This document shows positions 25,686-34,193 of a stretch of DNA of 46,701 bases, in pieces. Numbering within the stretch: position 1 is the first letter of the stretch; each line of letters starts with the position of its first letter. The stretch is from positions 1 to 46,701 of the forward strand of contig NZ_MBLO01000228.1 in the NCBI RefSeq assembly GCF_001854805.1, read 5' to 3'. The position numbers and the translations under genes are program-made. Under the pieces are notes generated by a model. That model was not told where the DNA came from and did not search any database. It was given only the letters and a program-made list of their open reading frames with translations. The stretch comes from Pseudofrankia coriaricola. Its GTDB lineage: Bacteria > Actinomycetota > Actinomycetes > Frankiales > Frankiaceae.

Positions 25686-28394
25686 TCACTCCACGCTCAG
25701 GTGCTTCGATGCCGGCGCGCCGCGTCCCGGGCCGGAGCGCTGGTCCCGGTCCCGCTCGCCGCGCCGGTCCCGCCGGTCACTGTGCTCCAGCCGGTCGTCC
25801 ACCCGGTCCGGCTGGTCTCCCCCGGCCCCGGGGTCGCTGGGCCCTTGTCCCTGCGCGGCCTGGGTCTCGTCCCACGCTTGCTCGGCCTCCTTGGCTGCCC
25901 GGCGCAGCAGCCGGAACCAGGCCGGCACCATGACCCAGTTGGCCACGATAAATCCGATCACCGCGCCGGTCCCACCACCGATCAGCGCGCCGATGACCGG
26001 GTACAGCAGCAGCTGCGGCGCCATGATGACGTTCAGGCGGAAGGTGTCCCTCGCCCGGCCCAGCGCGATGAGCATGCAGCTCACGCCGACCGTGAACGCG
26101 GCACCTGCCTGCTGGATGATCGAAAGCGCAAGCAGGTGGTACGTGCCGGCCCAGGTATCTTCGAGAAGGTACTCACCGAGCGGCTTGCCACCGGCCTCGA
26201 TCTGGCCGAGGAGCAGGAAGCCGAGGCCCCAGACGATGCCCAAGCCGGCGACGGCCGCGGACAGCAGGTAGGCGGCGCGCACCCGGGCCGCGGCGGTCAT
26301 GTCCTTGCGCTGGGAGAACTCCGGGATCGCCCAGCTGACGATGCCCACCGCAAAGATCGTCGTCGGGCCGAGGACCGTCTGCACGCCACGCAGCGCGCCC
26401 AGCAGCTCGATCGTGCTGATGGCGCCGATCACCAGCAGGGTGGCGTTCAGCGCGCCCTGCACGGTGACGAACTCGGCGGCGAGAAAGCCGTTGATGTCCC
26501 GGTGCTCGCGGACCCAGTCCAACGCGCGGCTGGGGGCGGGCCAGAACCCGGCCTGCACCACGCCGATCAGGGCGGCCACGGCCGCGGCCGCGCCCCAGGC
26601 GAGCAGCATCGGCGAGGCGAGCGCGACGTGGCGGACCAGGAGCACGGCCACGCCGACGATCTGGACGACGCCCCAGACCCCGTCGTTGGCCGCCGCCGCC
26701 GCCGGGCGACCCTGCGCGAAGAACACCTGCCGCCACAGGTCCTGCACGAGCAGGCCCGGCAGCACCACCGCGAGCGTCACGAGCGCCGTCCCGACCGCGC
26801 CGCCTATCAGCGCGCCGACCACCGCGCAGCCGAACCCGGCGATCAGACCGAGCACGAGCGCCAAGCCGGTGGCCTTCGCCGCCGCGGCCGAGAACACCGA
26901 CCGCGGAGCGCCGGAGTACCGGATACCCAACGGCTGACCGCCGGTGGCCTTGGAGAACCCGATGACGACGGAGAACACCGCGAAGGCGGCCGCGAAGGCG
27001 CCGAACTCCGACTTGGTGACCTCCCGCGCGACGATGAACATCAGGATCGAGTTGGTGCCACTGGAGATGAGCTGGTCGAGCAGCGTCCACAGCGCCCGGC
27101 CGCGGGTGGAGCCCTTGGCCGGAGTGGCCGCGTCGCCGTCGCGCGCCCAGGTCGCGGGTGCGCGACGGCGCGGCTCCTCGACGAGGTCCAGGTCGCGCAG
27201 GCCCAGCTCGTCCGCGTCATCCGCCGGCGGGCGGCGGCGGCCGGCCGGGTCGCGGTAGAGAAACTGGGTGCCGTCGACGTCGGCGCCGGGTCGGCCTCGC
27301 TCGTGAAGCCGCGCCGTGGCGTCGGAACGGCTGGCCGCGTCCTGCTCCTCCAGCCGGCGGCGCAGCGCGGTGAGGTCGATCGTCTGGGTGAAGCTGTTCA
27401 TGAAGCTGCTCTGGAAGGGCTGCGGCAGGCCGCGGTCCTCCCGCGAGCGGGCGCGAGGCTGTTCGCCCTCCCGTGCTCTGCCGGAACCTGGCTGGCGGTG
27501 AGGCTCCTGACCGTCCCGCGGGCGTCCCACGGCGGGTCCCGGCCGCGGGCGTCCCGCGGCCGGTCCGGCCGCGGCCGGACCGGCCGGTGAGCCGGGCTCC
27601 CCCGGGCGCCCCCCCGGCCCCCGCGCGGACCTGGGCACGAACGACTCGGCGGGTGGCGGCGCGGAGGTGGGCGCGCCGCGGCGCGGCGCGGCGCCGTGAT
27701 CGCCCCCGGGGCGCGGCGCGGCGCCGTGATCGCCCCCGGGGCGCGGCGCGGCGCCGTGATCGCCCCCGGGGCGCGGCGCGGCGCCGTGATCCGCCCCGGG
27801 GCGCGGCGCGGCGCCGTGATCCGCCCCGGGGCGCGGGACGCGGGTGCGCTCCGCCCGCGCGTCTGCGCGGGAGATCACCTCGGTCCGCTCAGTGGCGGCC
27901 GGTCCGTCTGGACGCGGCCGGCCGGTCCGCTCGCCGCGGTCCGGGCGATCCGCCCGCGCGTCGGGACGGGAAATCACCTCGGTGCGCTCGACGGCGGCCG
28001 ACCCGTCTGGACGCGCTCGGCCGGTCCGCTCGGCGCCGGCCGGGCGGTCCTGGCGGTCAGGGCGGACGGGACGACGAGGAGGCTCGGGCGGGTCAACCTG
28101 GGCAGGGCGGCGCGGCTGGCCTGGTCGGGCCGACCGGTCGGGTCGGCCGGCGCGCGGATCGTCGCCGCGGGCGCGCGGATCGTCGCCGCGGGCTTCGTTC
28201 CCGCGGGCAGGCGGCGGCTCCACCGGGCCGCCGGGCGCCGGGGGGCGGTGCCCGGCGTGGCGCCCAGGCCCCGCCGCTCCTGGCGGTTCCACCTCGGGCG
28301 TCCAGGGACGGTCCGCGGGAGCGTCCCGCCCAGGGCCGTCCGGCGGGGGGCGCCGGGGCCGCTCCCGGTCGTCCTCGATGTCCAGGTCGGTCAT
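25686..28394 (-). CDS. Wzx-like polysaccharide flippase with long disordered N-terminal region
   Basis: About 902 residues in two parts. Residues 1 to roughly 430 are Pro/Arg/Asp/Gly-rich, mostly low complexity, and include five decapeptide repeats (DHGAAPRPGG type) and two copies of an ERTGR-RPDG-ERTEVISR block. From about 430 to 870 there are about a dozen membrane spans typical of the MOP/Wzx family (WTLLDQLISSGTNSILMFIV, EFGAFAAAFAVFSVVIGFSK, ALVTLAVVLPGLLVQDLWRQ and others), ending in a charged tail. It would flip lipid-linked repeat units across the membrane. Normal Wzx proteins are 400-500 residues, so the N-terminal extension is the anomaly; a scaffold or regulatory role is speculation. 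ATG 28394 is chosen as a plausible start, though without a clear Shine-Dalgarno; the frame is open to 28496. Confidence 0.82.
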   Translation of the reverse strand: MTDLDIEDDRERPRRPPPDGPGRDAPADRPWTPEVEPPGAAGPGRHAGHRPPAPGGPVEPPPARGNEARGDDPRARGDDPRAGRPDRSARPGQPRRPAQVDPPEPPRRPVRPDRQDRPAGAERTGRARPDGSAAVERTEVISRPDARADRPDRGERTGRPRPDGPAATERTEVISRADARAERTRVPRPGADHGAAPRPGADHGAAPRPGGDHGAAPRPGGDHGAAPRPGGDHGAAPRRGAPTSAPPPAESFVPRSARGPGGRPGEPGSPAGPAAAGPAAGRPRPGPAVGRPRDGQEPHRQPGSGRAREGEQPRARSREDRGLPQPFQSSFMNSFTQTIDLTALRRRLEEQDAASRSDATARLHERGRPGADVDGTQFLYRDPAGRRRPPADDADELGLRDLDLVEEPRRRAPATWARDGDAATPAKGSTRGRALWTLLDQLISSGTNSILMFIVAREVTKSEFGAFAAAFAVFSVVIGFSKATGGQPLGIRYSGAPRSVFSAAAAKATGLALVLGLIAGFGCAVVGALIGGAVGTALVTLAVVLPGLLVQDLWRQVFFAQGRPAAAAANDGVWGVVQIVGVAVLLVRHVALASPMLLAWGAAAAVAALIGVVQAGFWPAPSRALDWVREHRDINGFLAAEFVTVQGALNATLLVIGAISTIELLGALRGVQTVLGPTTIFAVGIVSWAIPEFSQRKDMTAAARVRAAYLLSAAVAGLGIVWGLGFLLLGQIEAGGKPLGEYLLEDTWAGTYHLLALSIIQQAGAAFTVGVSCMLIALGRARDTFRLNVIMAPQLLLYPVIGALIGGGTGAVIGFIVANWVMVPAWFRLLRRAAKEAEQAWDETQAAQGQGPSDPGAGGDQPDRVDDRLEHSDRRDRRGERDRDQRSGPGRGAPASKHLSVE
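27691..27840 (-). repeat. 30-bp minisatellite, five units, inside the flippase gene
   Basis: Five consecutive 30-bp units start at 27691, 27721, 27751, 27781 and 27811; units 1-3 share GTGATCGCCCCCGGGG and units 4-5 GTGATCCGCCCCGGGG. They are in frame and encode a decapeptide repeat in the disordered N-terminal region. Copy number is likely to vary between strains. Confidence 0.92.
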
Positions 28395-28565
28395 GGGAAG
28401 GCACCGCGCACGGCGACAACCGGCCGGAGCGCGGGTGCCTTCGCCTTCGCCGACGCCTGGCCACGGCGGTGGATGCCTTCCCCGGGCCAGCGCCACGGGC
28501 CCTCGACGGGCCGCTCCTCGAGGCCGGCGAACACGGCGGCCCGCCTCGTCGTCCTCATCCGCGGC

Positions 28566-29822
28566 CTACAGGACGACCGGGCGCGGCACGGGGACGATGA
28601 ACCTGCCGCCGCGCGCCGCGTACTCGGCCTGCTGCGCCATGATCTCGTTCTTCACGTTCCAGGCGAGCAGAAGCAGGTAGTCGGGCTGCCGCTCCTGGAG
28701 CGCCTCGGGCGGCAGGATCGGCAGCCGGGCGCCCGGCATGTACTTGCCCTGCTTGTGCACGTTGCGGTCGACCACGAAGTCGATCAGCTCGGTGTTGATG
28801 CCGGTCGAGTTGAGCAGCGTGGCGCCCTTCGCGGCGGCGCCGTAGGCCGCGACCGTCCTGCCCTGTGCTTTCAGGTCCGTCAGCAGCGCGCGCAGCTGCG
28901 TCTGCAGCTCGTTGACCTCGGCGCCGAAGCTGCCGTAGCGCTCGAACGAGTCGAGCCCGGCGGCCCGCTCGGCGGCGAGCACCCGCCCGGCCGACTCATC
29001 CGGGGTGACGGCGCCCGCGTGGGCCATCCGCCAGCGAAGCGTCCCGCCGTGCAGTTCGGGGAACTCGGTGACCCCGACGAGCTCGAGGCCGTGGCGGCGC
29101 ATCAGCGCCTCGACCGCGATCGTCGAGAAGTAGCAGAAGTGCTCGTGGTAAACGGTGTCGAACTCGGTGTGCGCAAGCAACGCGCCCACACCCGGGTTCT
29201 CCACGCTGACGACGCCGTCATCCTTGAGCAGGATCGAGAATCCCTCGACGAAGCTGTTCAGGTCCGGCACATGCGCCATCACGTTGTTCGCGATGATCAC
29301 GTCGGCGCGCAGGCCCTCGTCGACGAGGCGCTGGGCGAGCTCGGCGCCGAAGAACTCCTCACGCGTCGGCACGCCGATCTCCCGGGCCGCCGACGCCGGG
29401 CCCGGTGTCGGCTCGATGCCGAGCACCGGGATTCCACGCTCGACGAACGCCTTGAGCAGGTAGCCGTCGTTGCTCGCCACCTCGACCACCAGGCTGGTGG
29501 GGCCGAGGTTACGGCTCTCGATCAGGTCGATGACCTGCTTCTCGGCGTGCCGGACCAGCATGTCGGAGAACGACGAGAAGTACGGGTAGTCCTCGTCGAA
29601 GATCTGGTCGGCCGGCAGCACATGCGTGAGCTGGACAAGCGCGCAGCTCTCGCAGAAGCCGACCTCGAGCGGGAAGCTCGGGTCGACGGCGTCCAGCGCG
29701 TCCGCGCGGACCAGCCGATTGGCGATCGGCGTCGCGCCCAGCGACAGAAACGGCCTCGGCCGTTCGCCCCCGCACGACCGGCACGTCGTCACCTCGGTGG
29801 CCGCGGCCGCTTCCCCTGCCAT
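28566..29822 (-). CDS. NDP-sugar C-methyltransferase
   Basis: A 418-residue enzyme with the three-part layout of sugar C-methyltransferases such as TcaB9 and TylCIII. The N-terminal zinc finger is CRSC (Cys14, Cys17) with FCESC (Cys57, Cys60). The SAM domain has VVEVASNDGYLLKAF (about 112-126) and the catalytic cluster YHEHFCYFS (Tyr225, His226, Glu227, His228). The C-terminal Rossmann-like domain has TVAAYGAAAKGATLLNSTGI and PVPRPVVL. These enzymes add a methyl branch, usually at C3 of a 4-keto-6-deoxy nucleotide sugar. It therefore predicts a branched sugar, in line with the RmlC-like epimerase and extended SDR upstream. ATG 29822 has AGGGG 5 nt upstream. Confidence 0.92.
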   Translation of the reverse strand: MAGEAAAATEVTTCRSCGGERPRPFLSLGATPIANRLVRADALDAVDPSFPLEVGFCESCALVQLTHVLPADQIFDEDYPYFSSFSDMLVRHAEKQVIDLIESRNLGPTSLVVEVASNDGYLLKAFVERGIPVLGIEPTPGPASAAREIGVPTREEFFGAELAQRLVDEGLRADVIIANNVMAHVPDLNSFVEGFSILLKDDGVVSVENPGVGALLAHTEFDTVYHEHFCYFSTIAVEALMRRHGLELVGVTEFPELHGGTLRWRMAHAGAVTPDESAGRVLAAERAAGLDSFERYGSFGAEVNELQTQLRALLTDLKAQGRTVAAYGAAAKGATLLNSTGINTELIDFVVDRNVHKQGKYMPGARLPILPPEALQERQPDYLLLLAWNVKNEIMAQQAEYAARGGRFIVPVPRPVVL

Positions 29823-30154
29823 GCGTTCCCCTGCCCTGTGAATCCGGCCCGGTGGTCGGGCCGGACATATGGTCTCGCCGCTCGTCGTCCTACGGCTCGG
29901 CGCCAGCCGAAGCTGGTGTGAGCCTCATGGTCCCCATGCCCGGCGGGAGGGGCGACGCACCTGCCAGATATCCGACCAGACAGATGTGACGATCCCGCTA
30001 ACTGACGGGCACAGACAGCCGGCCGCGCAGGCCAGCCAGGCGTATGGCCTGGACCCTCTCGCGCCGTCATGGTATCGCCCGCCTCGCGCTGGCCTGGGAA
30101 GGCACATGCCTGGGCACGCGGTCGGATCGCCCGGGGCGAGCCGTGGCGGAGCAC
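29823..30154. other. 332-bp gene-free gap with a hairpin
   Basis: No gene seen. A perfect 9-bp inverted repeat, TCCGGCCCG / CGGGCCGGA, with a 5-nt loop lies at 29843-29865, within the likely 5' leader of the C-methyltransferase gene. The rest shows no clear motif. Confidence 0.5.
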
Positions 30155-30721
30155 CTATGCCTGGCCGGCACCCACCCCCGGCCGGGAGGCCCCGTCGGTC
30201 AGCAAAGGCCAGGAGCGGTCCTTGTCCGAGATCACGGTTACGGGCAGCGGCCAGGCGATGCCGAGCACGGGATCGTCGTGTCGCAGCCCCCGGTCGTGCC
30301 CCGGTTGGAAGGGCACGTTCATCTGGTACGTGGCCTCGGTGTCGTCCGTCAAGGTCTGGTAGCCATGCGCGAGGCCCGCGTCGATGAAAAGCGCGCGCCG
30401 GTTGTCCGCCGTCAGCTCGACGGCGACATGACGCAGCCAGGTCGGCGAGCCGGGCCGAGTGTCGACGATCACATCGAGCAGCGCCCCCCTGGTCACCCGG
30501 ACGAGCTTCGTCTCGCGCACCGGCTCGCCCGCCCAGTGCATGCCGCGGACCGTCCCGGCGCGCCGGTTGTAGGCGACGCTGCACTGGGCGACGTCGACCG
30601 CGAGCCCGGCGGCGGCGAACTCATCCCGGCAGAACGTCCGGGCGAACAGGCCACGTTCGTCGGTGAACGCCTCGACGTCGACGAGGAACACCCCGTCGAT
30701 CTCGGTCGGCGTGATGATCAC
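30155..30721 (-). CDS. dTDP-4-dehydrorhamnose 3,5-epimerase-like (RmlC family) sugar epimerase
   Basis: A 188-residue cupin of the RmlC family. Conserved blocks are FLVDVEAFTDERGLFARTF, GTVRGMHWAGEPVRETKLVR (catalytic His62, Lys72), GALLDVIVDTRPGSPT, IDAGLAHGYQTL (His119) and GLRHDDPVLGIAWP. The usual Tyr in the YxP segment that acts as acid in RmlC appears as Phe138 (NVPFQP), so it may be a single-carbon epimerase or act differently; this alignment is by eye. GTG 30721 is the start, with AGGGGG 6 nt upstream. It probably epimerises the 4-keto sugar handled by the neighbouring C-methyltransferase. The C-terminus is slightly extended. Confidence 0.88.
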   Translation of the reverse strand: MIITPTEIDGVFLVDVEAFTDERGLFARTFCRDEFAAAGLAVDVAQCSVAYNRRAGTVRGMHWAGEPVRETKLVRVTRGALLDVIVDTRPGSPTWLRHVAVELTADNRRALFIDAGLAHGYQTLTDDTEATYQMNVPFQPGHDRGLRHDDPVLGIAWPLPVTVISDKDRSWPLLTDGASRPGVGAGQA

Positions 30722-31321
30722 GAGAAACCCCCTGTGTTGCTGGTTCGCCCCGTCCGGGCGGCGCGCTCCGGCCCGGAGTTGGATCCGGGGCAGGACAGAG
30801 ACCCGGACGGGGTCGGGCGGGAAGGTTGTTGCTGGTTCGCTCCGTCCGGGCGCGGCGCTCCGGCGCCGTCCTCGCCTGGCGGCTCGGACGACACCTCCAC
30901 GCCGCGTCCTCCTCCGCTCACGGGCGCTCCGGCGACCTCGCTGCGGCCCGGCCATGTTCGCTTCGCTCCATGGCCGGGCCTCCGCGAGGCGCGCCTCCGC
31001 GCCAGCACGGTCACCTTCCGCTGGACCGTTCCGGAACCCCATTCGGGCTGGTGCCGAGGGCACGTCGCTGCGCTCGCGCAGGCGGGGTTCACATCCGGCC
31101 AACGGCCAAAACCGGACTGGTGACGATCCAGCGCAACGTCACCGGGCTGGCCCGGAGGCGCACCTCGCGGAGGCCCGGCCCACGAGCGAAGCGACGTGGA
31201 CCGGGCCGCAGCGAGGTCGCCGCAGGGCACGTTCGCGGAGGAGGACACGGCGCGGAGGTCCCTTGGGAGCGAAGCGAGTAAGGGGCCGTAGCGCCGTGTC
31301 CGCACGGAGCGAACCAGAGAC
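30722..31321. repeat. 600-bp gene-free gap containing a long inverted repeat
   Basis: Two arms of about 205 bp lie in inverse orientation at roughly 30834-31040 and 31115-31318. Matching blocks include CTGGTTCGCTCCGT, TCCTCCTCCGC, GGCGACCTCGCTGCGGCCCG, GTCGCTTCGCTC-like and GGGCCGGGCCTCCGCGAGG. The arms are clearly similar but not identical. A third, partial copy of the outer end lies at 30733-30760. Long frames in this region are by-products of the repeat. The gap separates the RmlC-like gene from the epimerase gene on the same strand. Confidence 0.8.
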
Positions 31322-32347
31322 TCAGTATGTCCAGAAGAGGTCGGCGTCGAGCTGCTTCGTGGCGATGAGGTACTGCAGCTGCTTGAGCCGGGTGTGGCCG
31401 CGGCCGGTGAACGTCGCTTCGTCGAGGTCGATCCTCGAGAACACGTCGTACAGCTGCTGGGCACCGCGCAGCGCGTTCCAGTCGCACGAGAAGCCGGGCA
31501 GCTGGGCGTGGATCTTGTCGAAGTTCACCCGGTAGCTGCGGTTGTCCCCACCGCTGTCACCGAAGCTGAGCTTGCAGCCGGTGAACACCGTCGCGACGGC
31601 GTCGGCGATCTCCCTGACCTGGTAGTTCTGCGAGCTGTCACCGACATTGAAGATCTCGTTGTGCACGGCGTCACGCGGGGCGTCCAGCACGCACCTGATC
31701 GCCTTGGCGATGTCCAGGCCGTGAACCAGCGGCCGCCACGGGGTGCCGTCGGAGGTCATCGCGATCTCGCCGGTGGTCCAGGCGACACCGGAGAGGTTGT
31801 TCAGCACGATGTCGAATCGCATCCGCGGCGACGCTCCGTAGGCGGTCGCGTTGCGCAGGAAGGTCGGCGAGAAGGTGTCGTCCGCCAGGGGCGTGACGTC
31901 GCGCTCGACCAGCACCTTGCACTCGGCGTACGGCGTCTGCGGGTTCACCTCGGACTTCTCAGTGACATCCTGGCCGGTGGCCACGCCGTAGACGCTGCAG
32001 GAGGACATGTACACGAAGCGCTCGACGCCGGCCTGCTTGGCCAGGGTCGCCAGGTGCACCGAGCCCTGGTGGTTCACCTTGTAGGTGACGTCGGGCGCCA
32101 GCGCGCCGAGCGGGTCGTTGGACAGCTCGGCCATGTGCACGACCGCGTCCACCCCGGCGAAGTCCTCGACGGTAAGGCTGCGCAGGTCCTTGTCCAGGGT
32201 GAGCGCGGTCCGGTCGGTACCACGGTAGAGCCAGCCGTACTTGTAGTAACCGGTGTCGACACCGATGACGTCGTGGCCGGCGCGAAGCAACTCGGGCGCC
32301 AGCAGGTTGCCGAGGTATCCCTCCGTGCCCGTGACGAGCACCTTCAT
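31322..32347 (-). CDS. NAD-dependent sugar epimerase/dehydratase (extended SDR)
   Basis: A 341-residue extended SDR. The NAD-binding loop is VLVTGTEGYLGNLLAPELL (Gly7, Gly10, Gly13). The active site has MSSCSVYG and the intact Tyr140-x3-Lys144 (TPYAECK). FLRNATAYGASPRMRFD and PLVHGLDIAKAIRCVLDAP are typical of nucleotide-sugar epimerases and dehydratases. The exact reaction (4-epimerase, 4-ketoreductase or dehydratase) cannot be told from sequence alone. Homologues of this type are often found beside sugar C-methyltransferases, and it is likely the partner of the downstream RmlC-like and C-methyltransferase genes, although 600 bp of repeat DNA lies between. ATG 32347 has GGGAGGACTCG just upstream. 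Confidence 0.9.
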   Translation of the reverse strand: MKVLVTGTEGYLGNLLAPELLRAGHDVIGVDTGYYKYGWLYRGTDRTALTLDKDLRSLTVEDFAGVDAVVHMAELSNDPLGALAPDVTYKVNHQGSVHLATLAKQAGVERFVYMSSCSVYGVATGQDVTEKSEVNPQTPYAECKVLVERDVTPLADDTFSPTFLRNATAYGASPRMRFDIVLNNLSGVAWTTGEIAMTSDGTPWRPLVHGLDIAKAIRCVLDAPRDAVHNEIFNVGDSSQNYQVREIADAVATVFTGCKLSFGDSGGDNRSYRVNFDKIHAQLPGFSCDWNALRGAQQLYDVFSRIDLDEATFTGRGHTRLKQLQYLIATKQLDADLFWTY

Positions 32348-32766
32348 GCGCGAGTCCTCCCGCTACTCCAGGGCGCCGCGGCTCGTGGCCCGCCAGCCGC
32401 GCGGCCGGGTGACCACGGCCCTCTGGTCCGCTGTTCCACATCGACCGGATGTCCGGACACGCGCCATCGCGGTTATGCGCCGCCGGCTCAGGGCAGGGCC
32501 GATGCTCAGCTCAGAACCGTACCGACCGCCGGCACTGCCACCGCGACCGCCGCCCCAGAAGCGGAGCGCGGGTCGCGAGGCCATCACGCTGCGCGGCACC
32601 GACAGCCGCCTGCGTTCCCGCGCCCCTCGGTTGTCACGGTGACACTCGCGGCGGCACTTCCAGGGGAGGCCCAGGCCGCGGACACCCCATGGACCACGGA
32701 GCCCAACCGAGCGGGTTCGCGACGGGCTGGTCCGCGAGGGGGCCGCCGGAGAACCCGACGGCCTAC
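32348..32766. other. Gene-free gap upstream of the epimerase gene
   Basis: About 420 bp with no convincing gene. It contains the perfect palindrome TGTCCGGACA (32450-32459), about 100 bp upstream of the epimerase start, as a possible operator. Confidence 0.45.
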
Positions 32767-32792
32767 CCGGTTCCCCGGCGCCGGGGAACCGG
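32767..32792 (-). terminator. 26-nt perfect palindrome terminating tyrS
   Basis: CCGGTTCCCCGGC followed directly by its reverse complement GCCGGGGAACCGG, 2 bp past the tyrS stop. It would form a very stable hairpin in the transcript. Confidence 0.7.
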
Positions 32793-32794
32793 TC

Positions 32795-34153
32795 CTAGGA
32801 GAACCGGACCACGCGCCACTCGCGGCGGCCGCGGCGGACAAGGACCACCGAACCCTGCAGCAGGTCGGTTGTGACAAGCGCCGCCGCGGTGTCGGTCACC
32901 TTGGTGCCGTTGACGAGGACGGCGCCGTTGCCCACGTGCTCGCGGGCGTCCCGCTTGCTGCTCGCGAGCCCGACGGCGATCAGCAGGTCGACGACCGGCC
33001 AGCCGTCACCCTCGAGCCTGGAAGCCGGCTCGGTGACGCTCGGCACGTCGGCGAACACGTCACCCAGCATCTCCGCGCCGATGGCGCGCACATCGCCCCG
33101 GAACAGGGCCTCCGAGGCCGCCTCGGCCGCTTCCATCGCCGCCTCGCCATGCACCAGCGTCGTCATCTCGCGGGCCAGGTGACGCTGCAGCGCCCGGCGC
33201 GCGGGGGTCTCCGCGTGCTGGGCGAGCAGCTTCTCCAACGGCTCCCGCCCGGTGAGCGAGAAGAACAGCGCGAACCGGCGGGCCTCTTCGTCCGAGAGAT
33301 TGACCACAAACTGGTAGAACGTGTACGGCGAGGTGCGGTCGCCAGAGATCCAGACCGAGCCCTTCTCGGACTTACCGAACTTGGTGCCGTCGGAACGCAG
33401 CAGCAGCGGGCAGGTGATCCCGTACACCGGGGTGCGCAGCACCCGGCGCACGTAGTCGATGCCGGCCACGATGTTGCCCCACTGGTCGGACGCGCCCATC
33501 TGCAGCGTGACCCCGTGGTCCTCGCACAGCCGGCGGAAGTCGTACGCCTGTAGCAGCGCGTAACTGAACTCGGTGTAGGACAGACCGACGTTCGGGTCGT
33601 CCAGCCGGCGGCGGACCGTGTCCCGCCTGGTCATCTCGCCGACCGGGAAGTGCTTGCCGACGTCCCGCAGAAACTCGACCATGCCGAGCCGGCCGAGCCA
33701 GGACGCGTTGTCGAGGAACAGCGGCATCTGCTCCGGCTCGAGGGCTCGCGCGAAGATCCCGCGCATCAGCTCCTGATGGCGCGCCACGTTCGCGGCGACG
33801 TCCTCGGGCGACAGCAGTGTGCGTTCGACGGATTTCCCGGACGGGTCACCGATGAGGCCGGTACCGCCGCCGAACAGCACCACAGGCGCGACACCGGCCC
33901 GCGCGGCCCGGATCAGCAGGGTCATCGGCAACAGGTTGCCGATCGTCAGCGATGGCGCCGTCGGGTCGAAGCCGATGTAGACGCGTCGCGCACCACCGTC
34001 GAGATGTTCCCGCAGCTCAGCGGGATCGGTGCTGTCGTGGATCAGCCCACGCCAGGACAGCTCCTCCAGTAGTGATCCTGGGGACGACGGCCGCCGGGCG
34101 TGCGAAGAAAGAGCATTTTCGCACGCCCTTTGGCCATCCAGCGCGCTCGTCAT
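32795..34153 (-). CDS. tyrS: Tyrosyl-tRNA synthetase
   Basis: A 452-residue class I synthetase that charges tRNA-Tyr. The catalytic core has RVYIGFDPTAPSLTIGNLLP, where the HIGH-type motif reads TIGN (70-73). It continues with LFGGGTGLIGDPSGKS, SYTEFSYALLQAYDF, LQMGASDQWGNIVAG and the KMSKS-type loop KFGKS (258-262). A C-terminal S4 RNA-binding domain follows (LASSKRDAREHVGNGAVLVN). The first 26 residues are an extension: between ATG 34153 and the conserved LLEELSWRGL there is no other ATG, GTG or TTG, so the hairpin element at 34096-34128 must be translated, giving QRACENALSSHARR. A TAGCAT hexamer lies 6 nt before the ATG, suggesting a leaderless message. It sits unexpectedly within the polysaccharide region. 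Confidence 0.95.
   Translation of the reverse strand: MTSALDGQRACENALSSHARRPSSPGSLLEELSWRGLIHDSTDPAELREHLDGGARRVYIGFDPTAPSLTIGNLLPMTLLIRAARAGVAPVVLFGGGTGLIGDPSGKSVERTLLSPEDVAANVARHQELMRGIFARALEPEQMPLFLDNASWLGRLGMVEFLRDVGKHFPVGEMTRRDTVRRRLDDPNVGLSYTEFSYALLQAYDFRRLCEDHGVTLQMGASDQWGNIVAGIDYVRRVLRTPVYGITCPLLLRSDGTKFGKSEKGSVWISGDRTSPYTFYQFVVNLSDEEARRFALFFSLTGREPLEKLLAQHAETPARRALQRHLAREMTTLVHGEAAMEAAEAASEALFRGDVRAIGAEMLGDVFADVPSVTEPASRLEGDGWPVVDLLIAVGLASSKRDAREHVGNGAVLVNGTKVTDTAAALVTTDLLQGSVVLVRRGRREWRVVRFS
34096..34128 (-). repeat. Hairpin element, copy 2 (inside tyrS)
   Basis: A perfect 11-bp stem, GGGCGTGCGAA / TTCGCACGCCC, with an 11-nt loop whose sequence (AATGCTCTTTC on the minus strand) closely matches copy 1 at 3512-3544. 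Both copies are preceded by GGCCAAA and followed by GGCGG on the minus strand, and both are read in the same frame. Confidence 0.85.
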
Positions 34154-34159
34154 TCCCCC

Positions 34160-34165
34160 ATGCTA
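34160..34165 (-). promoter_or_regulatory. Candidate -10 element for leaderless tyrS
   Basis: TAGCAT on the minus strand, 6 nt before ATG 34153. The GGGGGA in that spacer is too close to serve as a Shine-Dalgarno sequence. Confidence 0.4.
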
Positions 34166-34193
34166 CTGAGCCGCCACCGGCAAGATCGTCGCA

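Noticed and set aside
27691-27840. CRISPR-like regular repeats
   Set aside because: The 30-bp units are contiguous with no unique spacers and are in frame within a coding region, so this is a minisatellite.
30718-31535. Overlapping open frames on both strands across the long inverted repeat
   Set aside because: They are generated by the inverted repeat itself, contain repeated peptides such as SLRSMAGPPRGAPP, and overlap known genes at both ends.
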